Notes: generated from the sequence alone by a model not told the origin. A stretch of 64,000 nucleotides of DNA from Peronospora farinosa (GCA_947646735.1 CANTFK010000710.1:62001-126000), one strand, 5' to 3'. Positions 31,085 through 44,000 are shown, counted from the first letter of the stretch. Translations and numbers: made by a program.

Positions 31085-31719
31085 AAAGGACGCGGCGGGT
31101 ATGGTGCGCGACATGTTCACACTCTACACCTACTTACTATGTTACAAAACCAACGGTAAGTGGCGTCGCTTTATGGCGAGCTTAATTCGCTGCGACTGTT
31201 GTTTCTCTGCATAGCATGCAAACTCATACGGCGCAAGAAATCTGCTTTATATTTGTCGGTTGTTTCATTTGAAAACAACACGACTGGAATAGGGGAAATG
31301 CAGCCATTTCAGGTGGCGAGAGCCAGGAGCTCTAATATCTACGAAATGTTAAATCAGATTGTATCTATCGTTTCTACGTTGCGTGCTTCATGTTAAGGAA
31401 CATTCATTGCGTCGTCCATTTATATTTAATGAGATTCCGCTATTGTCGCGTTGCCGCTTACACCATCCGCAACACTAAGTGAGGTAACATGATCAATCTC
31501 AAGTAATTGCATTGACTTCACTTGCTCCCTCTTGCAAGAAATCTAGTCACCTTTTGACAAGACGGCGAAGGCTCGGAATATATTTTGAATCATCGAGAAA
31601 ACTAGTTACACACAGCCGACTTGAGACTAACGTTCTCTCTTGTAAAGTATCCTAATGCCAGCATTTTTATATGATTGTACCAGGAGTCATCCAAAGGACG
31701 CATTGGTAGCTAGCGTCAC
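31085..31719. other. Intergenic region at the right edge of the transposon island
   Basis: About 630 bp with no convincing gene. The longest reading frame (31160-31396, plus strand) has no recognisable motif. Confidence 0.45.
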
Positions 31720-32121
31720 TTAGTTGCGCGCTTGCAGCATGATTTCTTCTTCCACTACGGTATACTCGGGAAAGTCCGATGGCTCGCAAAAGTACGGCTG
31801 CATCTTAAGTGTCAACTCCTTCGCCGCCATTGTATGAGCATCCGTGAAATGTTTTGGCATCTTGATCCGCACCACCGCCTCATACAGCAGCGTGTCTTCC
31901 ATTGGCGTAAGCTCAGGAAAGATCGAAGGCTCGGAAAAGTGACGGGCTGCAATTTCCTCCAGTGACCCATTGAGGTTCAGATCTGCTAGGGCAGCAGCAT
32001 TGTTGAGGCTCGTGAGCGGCGCTTTGGCGGCCTGCAGGGTCATGAAAAACAACCGGGATGCGGTAATGGGGCGAGCAAAGAGCTGATGCTGAGACGTTAA
32101 GGACCGAATAAGGTGCAACAT
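31720..32121 (-). CDS. Small protein with a duplicated FSEPSxFPE motif, function unknown
   Basis: 133 residues from the ATG at 32121. I do not recognise the family. The N-terminus (MLHLIRSLTSQHQLFARPIT) is basic and lacks acidic residues, as in a mitochondrial presequence. The C-terminal half holds two related units, HFSEPSIFPELTPMEDTLLY and YFCEPSDFPEYTVVEEEIML, about 50 residues apart. The internal duplication, even codon use and divergent placement next to the ZNFX1-like gene argue for a real gene rather than a chance frame. Confidence 0.6.
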   Translation of the reverse strand: MLHLIRSLTSQHQLFARPITASRLFFMTLQAAKAPLTSLNNAAALADLNLNGSLEEIAARHFSEPSIFPELTPMEDTLLYEAVVRIKMPKHFTDAHTMAAKELTLKMQPYFCEPSDFPEYTVVEEEIMLQARN

Positions 32122-32744
32122 TGTAAGAGGTTTTCAGTAGAATTATTAGTGAGGCAGAGGTAAGCTACAGCGATGTTGAAGTTATGCGATTTTATTATCG
32201 TTGACACTATAACTGTTTGCATATAAGTGTTGTTATCGAGCGAGAGGAAAGCGCACGTCTCATCTTGCGAACTTGAGACAGGTGCTTCTTTTTCAGTAGT
32301 AAAAGATCGAGTAGGATGAGGTAAACCTCACAGAATGGTAATAGCAATTCCAACTGAAAGTTACCACCGATGGTCTAGGTCAGAATGGCCCACAATCAAC
32401 AGTCCTAGCGGTTCTTCAATAAAGACAGCAGCTATTCCGCCACCCGCTCGCACTAGAGAGGAGCTTTACAAAGGAGTCATCCCATCATTTTTCTGCAAAA
32501 GGCGGCCGGCGTAAAACCAAGTCTCTGGTTTTGTTTGCAGTGCTCAAATGCACCGATCATGTCCATGCCGTTGAACAATCCCGCCTTTGTAGAGAATGCT
32601 AACGAGAGTTGTCATTCTGCAATCTCTTCGTCCCAGACGAAAAAGTATTTACTCGTTTCCACACAACTCTTATCGAACGACAAGAACTTTATACTTCCAG
32701 GCACTCTCACAACCAACCAAGGACTGACTATATAGCTCAAACAA
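32122..32744. promoter_or_regulatory. Divergent intergenic region
   Basis: About 620 bp between the start codons of the small minus-strand gene and the plus-strand ZNFX1-like gene. Promoters of both should lie here. I see no specific motif. Confidence 0.35.
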
Positions 32745-35700
32745 ATGCCTAGAAAACCCTGTTTCCACTTTTGCCATGGCAAATGTCGTTATGGTGATTC
32801 CTGCAAGTTTTCCCATACCATGGGTGAAACAAGCAACAATATTTTTTTTCAAGAAAGTAATAATCGAGGCTACAATTCAACAGGCCTTTTGAGTATTGGA
32901 CGTGAGAGGGACGACGTTACTCGGGAGAATGTAGCAATGCCCTCTTTTTCGGTAATAGCTCTCAAAACTCAACTGATAGAAAATATAGCATCGGGTAGAA
33001 TTTGTGCAGGTCATTCCGATACTTTGGTGTGCTTTTGGCCTGGTCGAGACCGGTTGGAAGTTTTATGGAAAGGATTCTTAATGCCTCTTGACCCCAGTAA
33101 TCCATGGCTTGTGAATAGCCAAACACAGGCTCTAAACTTTATAAACTCCGGACTTCATGCACTGACGAAGGACAACATGGCTACACAGTTTGTAAGGGAA
33201 TTAGGAAAGACTGAAGGTCGTGGGGTGTTGGTAATTCAAGAATTGCTGGATCTTACGTTCTCAAATGATGCTGGCAGATGTCGCAATGAGGTTTCCTTCC
33301 AAAGAGGATTCGTGCCATTTGTGATAATGTTGACGATGCGACGGATGGAAATAGTCAGTCAACACATGGAGGAGGCTAATTACGTGTACGCGTTTGTGCG
33401 TACGGCTCACATGCAGCTATTTCGACTCTACTTGGAGCACTTGAACGAGATTGTAGATCGACATTCCATTGAAGACCTTACCATGTCACATGAGAGTTTT
33501 CTACAAGAGTCAGAAGGTCGGAAGTTCGCACCGCTGTGTTTTACACAAGTGTGTCTCCCTATCATCCGGTTGTTGTACTTGTTGGGTAAGAAATTCAAAG
33601 ATTTTATCTACGAAGACACTTTTCAGGAGACTGTGCTCAAGGTTGATACGTTGACATCAAAGTGGATTGATGAATGTCAAGGCGAACATTCTGTACTTGA
33701 CTCGACGCTGTGTTTTCAGACCATGAGAGACGAAATCAAACGACTTTACAAGATGCTTCGACGTGGCGAGCGCGACATTCAAGCAGGTGCAGCATTGAGA
33801 AAGGCAGGAAAACAGATACATGGACCAGATCCCGAACCATGGGACGTGTTAGAAGTGGGCATACCTGGGAGAGCTGTGTTGAAGGACGGAAGTGTCGGTC
33901 CGCGCCACGACAACGATCGTGCAGATATAGCAGACATTCAACTACTACCTACGACAGAAGAATGCTTATCTCGTGAACCACCGCTGCTACCTGGAAACTT
34001 CCCATTTCACAATAATGCTCATTGGTTGCCCCCTGGACCAGAACGCTGGGTGGATACGCACTTTCGACTGTATCGAGAGGACTTTTGCTGGACAATTCGA
34101 TCCAGCTTACAGGATCTTCATCATCGACTAGCTGGATAACCAAGGCAATCTTGCTGCTGGTCGTTTGAGAGATGCTAATGTGGATTATAACGTGTATTCG
34201 ATCGTTGAAATTGATATGCCGCTAAAACATACATTTCGTCGAGACGAGCGCGGCGATAGTCCTCGTTTTTTCGAGCGTCATGGGCTTTGCGTTGACGTAC
34301 GATTGAAGCAACCGTCCGTAGCAGACCTAACAGGGCGGGCTGAGCTTTCGGAGCAGCAAAGTCGAAAGCACTTATGGGAGAAGACGGGTCGACTTCCGTT
34401 TCATGGAATGGTTGCGCTAGTCACATATATGGATGGTAAGCTGCAAATGGTCTTTTGTCAGATTGTTGAACGTGATCTAGAGCGTCTCGTGGAGGATGTA
34501 GTGGAGGTAGCTTTGCAACCATTCGAAACCCGAGACTTCGCGGTTCTCGCACAATGGCGACTTTCGGCATCTTTAAAGTCAAATCAAGAGCGAAATCGCC
34601 TGCGTATGCTGCTGTTGGAGTTCAACAACGTTTTCTTGGTTGCTTACGAGCCAGTCCTTCGTACGCTTCAATCAATACATCCAGCCATCATGCCATTTCT
34701 GGAATATCTAGCACCAGAGACTCCACAGACGCCGGGAGAAAGTCGAATGGAACCTCCAATATACTGCCTTGCAGATGAATTTTCTTTTGATCTCAGCTCG
34801 GTGATACGAACCTACCCAGGTACAGTGAATGGTGGTCCGTCCCAATTACTGCTACGTCCAGATCAACAAAACTCTCGCGAGGAGTGTGAGGCTGCGTTAG
34901 TGCGCTACTCGACATTGGAGCATGACCAGGCAAAAGCGCTGGTTCATGCGCTGAGTAGCCGCGTAGCGTGCATTCAAGGACTTCCTGGTAGTGGCAAGTC
35001 GTTTATTGGCTCAATGCTTACACGGATTATTGTGGAGGCAAAAGTTTCGCCTGTGCTGGTCGTATGCTACACAAATCACGCACTCGATCAGTTCTTGTGT
35101 CATCTGCTGGATGTTGGTATTACGCGTCTTGTGCGTATCGGAGGACAATGCAAGGAGCCCCGCTTGGAAAAATTCAACCTGAACAGTCTCCCTAAGTCAG
35201 TCCAGCGTTACGAGCTAAAACTGCTCTACGAGGAGCTTGATCGAAATGCAGATGCTATCGCTTCAATACTTGAAGAGCTAAATGCAAAAACTCGCCGTCC
35301 TACATGGCAGTCCTTAAAATGGTTTCTGGAAACCAACTATCCAGACATATACGATTACTTTGCTGAGCGCTACGCCGAATTGTACGAGGATGACGACGGT
35401 AACTGGGAAGTTGCCGGCTGCCACGATATATTAGACTACTGGATCCGGGGGAACGATATTGATGCACCCCAAAGCATTTGGCAATACCGAGGTCACGGTC
35501 CAAATATTTGGATGTGGAGCCTTGCAAGACGTCGCGATGCACTAACAGAGTGGGTTAATGCAACTCGGAGCGCGTCTATAGAAGAGCTTGTACGAGCTCA
35601 AGAGACCTACCTGAGCACTATGAAGAAAATCAAGATTGTAAAAGACCAAGCAGATGTGAACGTACTCGAGTGCGCTCATATTATTGGTATGACAACCACC

Positions 35701-38700
35701 GGCGCCGCAAAAAATCAGCAGAAGATTACGGCTGTAGCGCCTCCAGTCGTAATATGTGAAGAAGCAGGAGAGGTTCTGGAGGCACAAGTTATGGCATGCT
35801 TGTCACCAGCCTGTCAACAGCTCGTGCTTATTGGTGACCACAAACAACTACGTCCGCATATCGCTACGTACAATCTGAGCGTTGAAAGTGCCATTGGAGA
35901 GCGGTTTGCACTGGATAAGTCGCTTTTTGAGCGTTTGGTCGCTCCATCTTCGGGCCTACCTTTTTGGATGTTGACGGAGCAACACCGCATGCGTCCACAG
36001 ATTTCACAGTTGATACGGATGCTCTTTTACCCTGAAGTTCGTGATGCTCGTGAGACGCTGGAATACCCACCCGTCCTTGGTGTGGATAAGAACGTATTCT
36101 TCGTGAACCATAACCATCCTGAAGACGTCGCGTCTGCAGTCCTGGGGGCTTCAGTCCGATCCCACTCCAATGAATACGAAGTCGCGTACATCGTATCAAC
36201 TCTCAGGTATCTTCTACAGCAAGGGTATCATACTAGCGATATCGCGATCCTTACTCCATATATTGGACAGCTCATGAAATTGCGATCAGCCCTTCGAGGG
36301 GAGTTTGTGCTAGAGCTGAACGAGCTCGACCAGGTCCAAATTCAGCGCACTTTTGACGTCGGCAACGCCATGGTTGCTGGTGATGACGAAGATGATAGCA
36401 TTGATGAGGGGACCTGGAATGAGAATCATGCTAAATTAGGAGCAACCAAGAAAGAGCTCTCAGGAGTAATTCGCGCAGCAACGATTGACAACTTTCAAGG
36501 CGAAGAAGCAACCATCATTTTGGCGAGCCTAGTACGCAGCAATACGAATGTTCACGGGCGTGGAGGAATTGGATTTTTGAAAACTCCAAATCGGATCAAC
36601 GTGCTTCTTTCTCGAGCAAAGCACGGTTTGATCCTCGTGGGTCATGGCGACTTGCTACGAGCAAAATCACCTTTATGGCAACAAGTACTTGATCAACTGC
36701 ACAGCGAAGAATGTTATGGCAACGGACTGCCTCTGCATTGCCAACGTCACCCAGATTACCAGCGTATTGCCACGAATCCGAGCTCATTTGCACTACTTGC
36801 ACCCGACGGAGGTTGCTTGCGTCCGTGCGGACAGCGACTTGCGCGATGTGGTCACGCGTGCCCCAAGCTATGCCATGTGGATCAGCCGTCTCACACTACT
36901 ATCTACTGTACACAACCATGCCCACGATTGCAACCTGACTGTGAACATGTATGTCCTAGAGTTTGCGGTGATTTTTGTGGCCGGTGCAAAGTACCTGTTG
37001 GCACGATTGTTCTACCTTGCGGTCATGCGTACTCCAACGCTCGATGCTTTGAGGCCAAGAGGCCGTCAAAACTGAGGTGTAGCGTACTAGTTGATAAGAC
37101 TGTTCCGATGTGTGGGCACGTTCAGCGCGTGAATTGTAGCACAGTGAGTGTTAAATGCACTCGACCGTGTGGTGTCGTGCTTCCCTGCGGCCACGCTTGC
37201 TCTCGCAAGGTGTCATGATTGCGTAGAAGAAACCCGGACTGCTTCGGAAGGAGGACAAGAGCTAGACTTTCCCATCAAACCTACAGCACATGGTGACTGT
37301 CAGAAAGAGTGTGAGCGATTGCTGCCGTGCTGTCACCGGTGCCGTGGCGTTTGCCATGGGAAATTGCCTTGCCCCCCATGTCAGTGTGTCTGTGACGTTT
37401 TCAGCTGTGAGCATGGATCTTGTAACCACCCATGCAGCGAACCTTGTGCTGCCTGTACGGAATCATGCAACTGGAGTTGTGAACATTGTGGAGATTGTCC
37501 TCTGCCTTGCGGTGCACCTTGCAATCGGCGATTGTGCAACCAGCGATGCACAAAATTACTCGAGTGTGGGCATCGGTGCCCCAGTGTTTGTGGAGAAGAC
37601 TGTCCGTCGCGAAAGTTTTGTCATGACTGTGGAGACGACAGTGTGAAGGAGCGCGTTGTCGACGTGATTCTTTTCCAGACGTACGCAGAGATCAATCCAT
37701 TTGAAGACCCTATCTTGGTTCTTCCATGCTGTTCGATCATCTACACAATGGGAACGCTTGATGGCACGCTCTTCATGAACACGTATTACGACATTAACGG
37801 GAAACCACGTGGACCTTTGCCTGAAGGATATCTCGATATGCCTCAATGTCCGAATTGCAAGAAACCCATTCGTGGCCTCCGTCGTTATGGACGCGTGACG
37901 AAGCGAGCTGCAATTGACTCAGCAGACAAGAATTTCATATCCTCACGCGCAGCGTCGGCTTGCTAATTTACAGGAACGGACAAATGCTGCGGTAGACAAA
38001 GGTGATCTTGCGCAAGATAAGACCCTGCGGCACGACCTTCGTTCATTTGGAAATACTGTGAAGCAGCCTCCATGTCAGAAAATATTTGAGGCTTGTGTTG
38101 CACTTGTGACGAAGACAATGGGTGGTCAAGGTGGAGGCGACGTGGACATTGACATGAAGACTCTACCTGTACCGAATTCAGCGTTCCCTTACGTCGGATA
38201 TTACTATCTTCTTACTGCACAACTTATGCTGTTGAGTGCTACCACAACGAAAGCCGAGTCTTATGCTCGCAGAGCTTTGAATCAGTTTGTCAAAGAATCC
38301 TTTTCATTACAGTCACAAGAAGCTCGATTGGTGCTAACGCAGATACTTCTTGCAAAAGCTGAAGCGAAATTGAATGAGACGGTGAAAACTCAAAAGGAGC
38401 GTCAAGAGCGTGAGGAAGTTGTGTTACAGCTCACTTTTGAATCTCAGAGTTTACTATGCAGCTTGGCAGAAAGCGGTATATCGTTTCTCTCGAGACATGC
38501 CGATAATGTCCGGGGACTCCGCCACAAACTCGAGATGATTGTTCAACGTGCGAAGAACGTCACGTTTTATCAAAATGTCTCGATGGAAGAGATGAAAACG
38601 ATTAAACTAGCGATGCAGACGGAATTTCAAGGCTCAGGGCATTGGTATCGTTGTATTAATGGGCATTCATATTCAATTGGTGAGTGTGGAATGGCTATGG

Positions 38701-38798
38701 AACAAACTCATTGCCCTGAATGTGGTGCACTTGTTGGTGGTGTCAACCATTCATTTGTCGAAGGTACAGTACTTGATGAGCAAATGGACTCCATGTAG
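32745..38798 (+). CDS. ZNFX1: ZNFX1-like NFX1-type zinc-finger SF1 helicase, with three frame breaks
   Basis: About 2015 residues if the frames are followed through. The N-terminus has a CCCH finger (CFHFCHGKCRYGDSCKFSH). The SF1 helicase core lies at about 34.9-36.7 kb: GLPGSGKS Walker A, CEEAGEV, GDHKQLRP, EQHRMRP, IDNFQGEEA and NVLLSRAKHG. Then come NFX1-type Cys/His fingers (36.8-37.6 kb) and a C-terminal RZ-type finger (CINGHSYSIGECGMAMEQTH) near 38.65 kb. In animals ZNFX1 binds RNA, and its nematode and fission-yeast (Hrr1) relatives work with Argonaute and RdRP. The frame changes near 34110-34140, near 37210 and near 37930-37960, with no introns that explain it and no other damage. Either sequencing indels or a very recently broken gene. 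The next large gene upstream on this strand is the RdRP fusion. Confidence 0.88.
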
Positions 38799-39070
38799 TG
38801 GGGGCTGGTTGGCAAAATAATATCTACTAGGTTCGGTTACGTTTAGTTTAATCATTCAATTAATCGATTAGTTTTGCCGAAAAAACGTTAATTCAAGTTG
38901 TTTTGTCGTGCACGAGCTTAAGAATTGGAGAAAATGTGAGGTTAGCAAAGTACTTTGTCGTAAAAAAGAAGCGTCAATGTAGCCACCTTAATAAGCTTTA
39001 TTTTAAATGTTAATATTTATGATACAAAATTTAAAATTTGTATTTGTCTGGTGTCAATTCATCTGTTGCT

Positions 39071-39975
39071 ATGAGTTCGACCCGAGACGCGGCTGCCGAG
39101 ACGCAAAAGACGTGCGTTTTGATTACTAGAAAGAGGGTATCATACCAACTTCATCACTAAGTTAACTTATCTATTGTAGACTCGGTAATGAAGAATTTAA
39201 TCAGAAAAACTTTGACAAAGCAGTTGAATATTACTCGGAGGTACGTGACGACTTGTTCTTATTGTAATATTTCATACCTGTCAAATCTAATAACCTGTTG
39301 TAGGCGATTCGTCTCGATCCTGACAATTACGTCTACTATTCGAATCGAAGTGCAGCATACGGAGCTCTTGGGAAATGGGAATTAGCTGAACAAGACGCTC
39401 AAGAATGTGTCAAGCGTAACCTCAAATTTGCCAAAGGTTATCACCGTCTTGCTAATGCTCAGCAACAATTGGGACGCAAAAAAGAAGCCATTGACACGCT
39501 TAAAGCAGCACTGAGCTCTGCTGCAGAACCAGAAAAGGTCCCAGGTATCAAGAAATTGCTACGGCAGCTGAATCAGGAGCTGGTACCTAAAAGTGCAGTT
39601 TCGAATCAAGGTGGAAGTCGTCAAGTGCCTATGCACATTGCCAAAGAGCTACAAGAACTGCAGCCCCAGTATCAGAAGATCCAGCGGGAGTTTGAACAGA
39701 TTGAGGCAAAGCTTGCGGCTTTTACGCGACAGAAAAAACGGCTCGCACTTGTCGAACAAGAGGTGGTTGATTTGCCTGAAGAGACCAAGACGTACCAAAG
39801 CATTGGCAAGATGTTCTTACAGACGAACCGAGAAGAGAACGTGATGAGTATGAAAAGTGAAGAGAAGCGAGTCGATGAACAAATATCGTCACTTGAAGCC
39901 CGCAAGAATTATCTGAACCGTCAGAAACAAACAGTGCAGGACAACATTACGGAGCTTTTGGCTCAGTGCACTTAA
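39071..39975 (+). CDS. TPR protein fused to a prefoldin subunit 1-like domain
   Basis: Three exons, 39071-39111, 39180-39240 and 39304-39975, with introns of 68 and 63 nt, giving 257 residues. Residues about 15-115 are Sti1/Hop-like TPR repeats (EEFNQKNFDKAVEYYSE, YSNRSAAYGALGKWELAEQD, KGYHRLANAQQQLGRKKEA). Residues about 145-255 form a coiled-coil prefoldin-beta domain resembling prefoldin subunit 1 (LPEETKTYQSIGKMFLQTNR). Prefoldin delivers unfolded actin and tubulin to the CCT chaperonin, and TPRs of this type often bind Hsp70/Hsp90 tails, so the protein may couple the two systems; that is inference. The stop is at 39973-39975. Confidence 0.85.
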
Positions 39976-41017
39976 TTTCTCGGCAGACAGATACTGACAA
40001 GGATGGAGAATGCCATGGAGATTTAATGAAACGTTCGTAAGCAAGTACGTGATCGACAAAGAGAGATGGAAATGCCCTTGATCTTCAAGATAGCAATCCA
40101 TTGCACCTGTCAAGTTACGCTTCCAATTCTTTCTTCACCTCCATTGTGAGCTATCAAGATTCAAACACACAAGATAAAAAAGAAGAGGGAAGTAGGAATG
40201 CGCTAACACAATAGCATCACGTCACGTGCTGCTGTTCAACTTACACGTTTATCAAGCTCCTGAATTGTTTTGATACGTTTTGCATTCTTGTCTTCTTCTT
40301 CGTAAAGCCCCACCACTAACTGCAGTGATCACCCATACACACCACTTTTCTTCGAAATTCCTCTTGATTTGTCTTTATGATAATATAGTCGTCAGCTACA
40401 GGACGGTCCCTTTATAAATTAATACTATATAATGAAAGACTTGGTATGTGGCAGTACCTCATGGCTCGTCTCTGAAGCTTAGCAATTGTTGTAGTACACA
40501 AGAACTTACCTAAAGTGATCCCCTTAGGACCAAAGGTATTTTATCAGTTAAGAAAAGTTATTAGTTAAAGCGGTTATATTTTAGACCGCATTCCGGGAAC
40601 GATCGACGCTTTTGTGGTTATGTCGTGTCGTGGTGTTGCTGCCACTTGAGGGGCCCTGCCATCTCTGATACAACGTATATAATACGTGCAACAAAGTGCC
40701 AGACTTACTCACTTTTATATCATTTCATTCAGGTTATCATATACTACAGGTTCGTCACAAAATTGCCAATGTTCATTCTGTCCACTCATAACTGCCACAA
40801 TTTCGACCATCAAAACCTTCAAGTGCGTCACTTTTCATCGGACATAATTTTATCAGTTCCCACTGGCCTCAAATATCCAGTCTCGCCTTCGGTCTCTCGA
40901 TTAATTCACCTCTCTCTCCTTCCTCAGGCACTTGTGTCGCCCACGACGAAGCATTTGAGACACTATTACACGAACAGTAACAACACAGCAGCTCGTGAAC
41001 GGAAACGAGATCGAGCG
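39976..41017. other. Intergenic region, no gene recognised
   Basis: About 1 kb between the TPR-prefoldin gene and the OSBP-related gene. It is AT-rich with pyrimidine tracts near 40880-40925. A plus-strand frame of about 150 codons (40625-41086) ends in the first exon of the next gene and has no motif before that exon, so it is probably leader sequence. Confidence 0.45.
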
Positions 41018-44000
41018 ATGCAGGCACTTCAAGACGCTCAACAGCGATTTAATGACCTGGTCAACAATGACGTACGCAACGATTAAAAACCCTAATGTGT
41101 TACTTAACCGTTACTTTACAATCCCAACCCCTAACATGTGTGCACTAATGCTGTGATATGTGGACATGGTACATCAAAGTGGCCCGAACGTGTACCCGTA
41201 GACGCCATGCCGGACTATAACCCGACGTATATGAAGGAAGGGTTTTTACAAAAAAAGGGCCAACGCTTAAAAGGATGGAAACGACGCTGGTTTGTCTGTG
41301 ATGGACGGTCTTTGTCCTATTATATTTCTCGAAAAGACCGCAAACCTAATGCAGTAATTCCATTAGAGGGATGTACGGTACAAGACGGAGGATTAAGTGA
41401 AACGTGGAATTCCCCTCGTATTTACTTGACGGATCCTGCTTCTGGGATTATGTACTGTTTATCCGCAGAAGAAGGGACAGTTGTGACGCAATGGTTGGAT
41501 GTCCTGCGAGTTGCGGTGACTCGTGTAAACAATGGGGTGACATTAAGTGAGACACATGAAACAGCTGGAACGGGACCATCTGGACTGGAGAATCATAAAG
41601 GAAAAGTAGGACAGACGAGACGAAACCATGGACAACAGATGTTGACGTCATCAGATGAAGAAGAGACTCGAGTTCATTTTCGACGTGGAACGTCCATGGG
41701 ATCGGTTTCTGCTCCAGCTCCAGCTCATTTATTGAAATCAACAACTTTATCATCATCAGCTCTCGTTGGATCAAATGTACCGGTATCAAAGAATGCTACA
41801 ACAAGTGGCGATATTAAACGGACGACAGTGGGAAGTAAAAGTTGCAATGTTACTGTCTCGCCTTCTACGCTGCAGTATCAGCATCATCCTCATCGTCCTC
41901 ATCGTACCAAGACTCAACGTTTGCCAACGACTATTTCACTGGAAAATGAGCTTTCACATGGTTTAGATGTGCTCGAGGCACTTTTGTCCACTCGCAGCGT
42001 CACGGGCTCATCATCTTCCATTTGTAAACACGTTGTGTTTCGGCCGATAGGTGCATTGAATGGGGTGCTACGCAGTATTGGAACCGATTTGAGGTCGGGA
42101 AAACAATATGCACGAGCGAGCGTCGTCCTCCCCGTATCATCGGAAGTGGCGGCAATCTTGCTCGCTGACCATGCGCGTCGTGCTGAATGGGACGTTCACT
42201 TTCCACAATCATCGCACGTAGCCACCTTTGACGACGCGACGGATCTTGTGCATTTGTCAAGTGGAAGCTTTGCACAAGTTCAGCGGACAAAACCTTTTGT
42301 TGCACCTCATGTTGCTGCCACGGCGTGTGCCTTATGTGCTGTATTTTTCGCGAGTACTGCATCGTGGGGAGCGTTATTGACTGCTATGGTATACGCAGCC
42401 GCTATTGGCGGTATTGTAAGCAGCATTGATTACAGTGCATTAACGGCACCCCGTGATCTCGTGCTTTTGCGTCACATACGCGAGTCGGCTGTGCCTGATT
42501 CACAGGATTCAGGCGAGGAAAAGTCGGTGGACGAGATGGGTCAATCTGTGGTACTTATGCTGGAAAAGTGTGTGGCCAACGAGCTAAAACCAGTTATTCC
42601 AGGAACTGTGCGCGCACACATAGGATTAAGTGGTTGGTTGCTGGAGCCGGTTGCTTCAGGTCACGCCACACTGGCCACTTATATCACCGACTTGGATATG
42701 CGGGGGTGGTTATCACCTTTAACGCGGCAAAGTTTCTTGCTCTCGCGCCTGGACTGCGTATCTGTTCTGAGTGAATACGTCAATCAAGCGCAGCTGTGCG
42801 GGTCGGAACTTGGGTTTGGTGGTGGTTTGGACGAAGATGGCACCGGTGATTACGAAACTGGAAGCGTTGGATACAAAGACACTAGCGAAGGAAGCTGTCT
42901 TGGAGACGTAGCAGACGGCGAGTCATCTGCAATATTTCACCCAAAGACGTATATGCGTGGCATGATGCCGTTACCCAGCGGCGGTCTAAAGTTGATTGAC
43001 AAAGAAATCGCGAAAAAGCAGGGTGGCGTGGTAAAGGATGTGATCAAATCTGCTGGAGCAAAGATCCTGGAGGGCAAGTCAGCTGTTAGTCTGTCACTGC
43101 CTGTGCGTATTTTTGAACCTCGTACCAATCTGGAACGTGTGTGCGATTTAATGTTGTATGCGCCGACGTTTTTGAACGTTGCGTATGCGGAGAAGGATGC
43201 GATGGAACGCTTCAAGTACGTCATAACATTTGCAGTCGCTGGGTTGCACCACAGTATTGGACAACTGAAGCCATTCAATCCAATACTGGGTGAGACGTTT
43301 CAGTCGACGCTGAATGATGGAACTGATGTAAGTTGTGAACACACGAGCCATCACCCGCCAATTAGTAACTTCCAGCTCACTGGTGAGAAGTATTGCATCG
43401 CTGGATTTGTACTTTGGCACGCTAGTATGAGCGTGAAATCCAACGCTATGCTCAACACAAACAAGGGACCTGTTCGCGTTACGTTCCCTGACGCTGAAGG
43501 TCTTCCTGGAACGACCATTGAATATAACCTGCCGTACTTGCAAATTGGTGGTCTGCTCTGGGGAGACCGTACGGTTGACATCATGGGGAACATGATGTTT
43601 GAAGACAAGAAGAACCACCTGCAGTGTGAGCTGCGCCTGAATCCGGATGCGAAGTCTGGTATGGGTGGTATGTTTTCGAGCTCAAAGACACCCACGGACT
43701 CATTTCGCGGGGTGGTCTTGGACACATCAGTGTCACCTCCGCGAGAAATATGTGACGTCTCTGGTTCATGGCTGCACGACCTCGTCTTTGGTAACAAGAC
43801 ATACTGGAGCATCGAGAAGTACCAGAGTGGCTGCATGATGCCGTACCCTGAAGATAAGATTTTGGCATCTGACTCCCGACACCGCGAGGATCTACACTAT
43901 CTGGCAGCAGGCGACTTGGATGAATCGCAAGAGTGGAAGGTGAAGTTGGAGGTCCTGCAGCGCGCTGACCGCAAGGCGCGCCTGGATGGCCGACGTCCCA

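Noticed and set aside
37206..37222. 17 nt GT-AG segment as a mini-intron explaining a frame break in the ZNFX1-like gene
   Set aside because: Far shorter than every other intron here, and removing it does not restore the conserved Cys-rich reading; a one-base shift does.
40625..41086. 153-codon plus-strand frame before the OSBP-related gene
   Set aside because: Only its last part is coding (exon 1 from 41018); the rest has no motif and reads like leader or promoter sequence.
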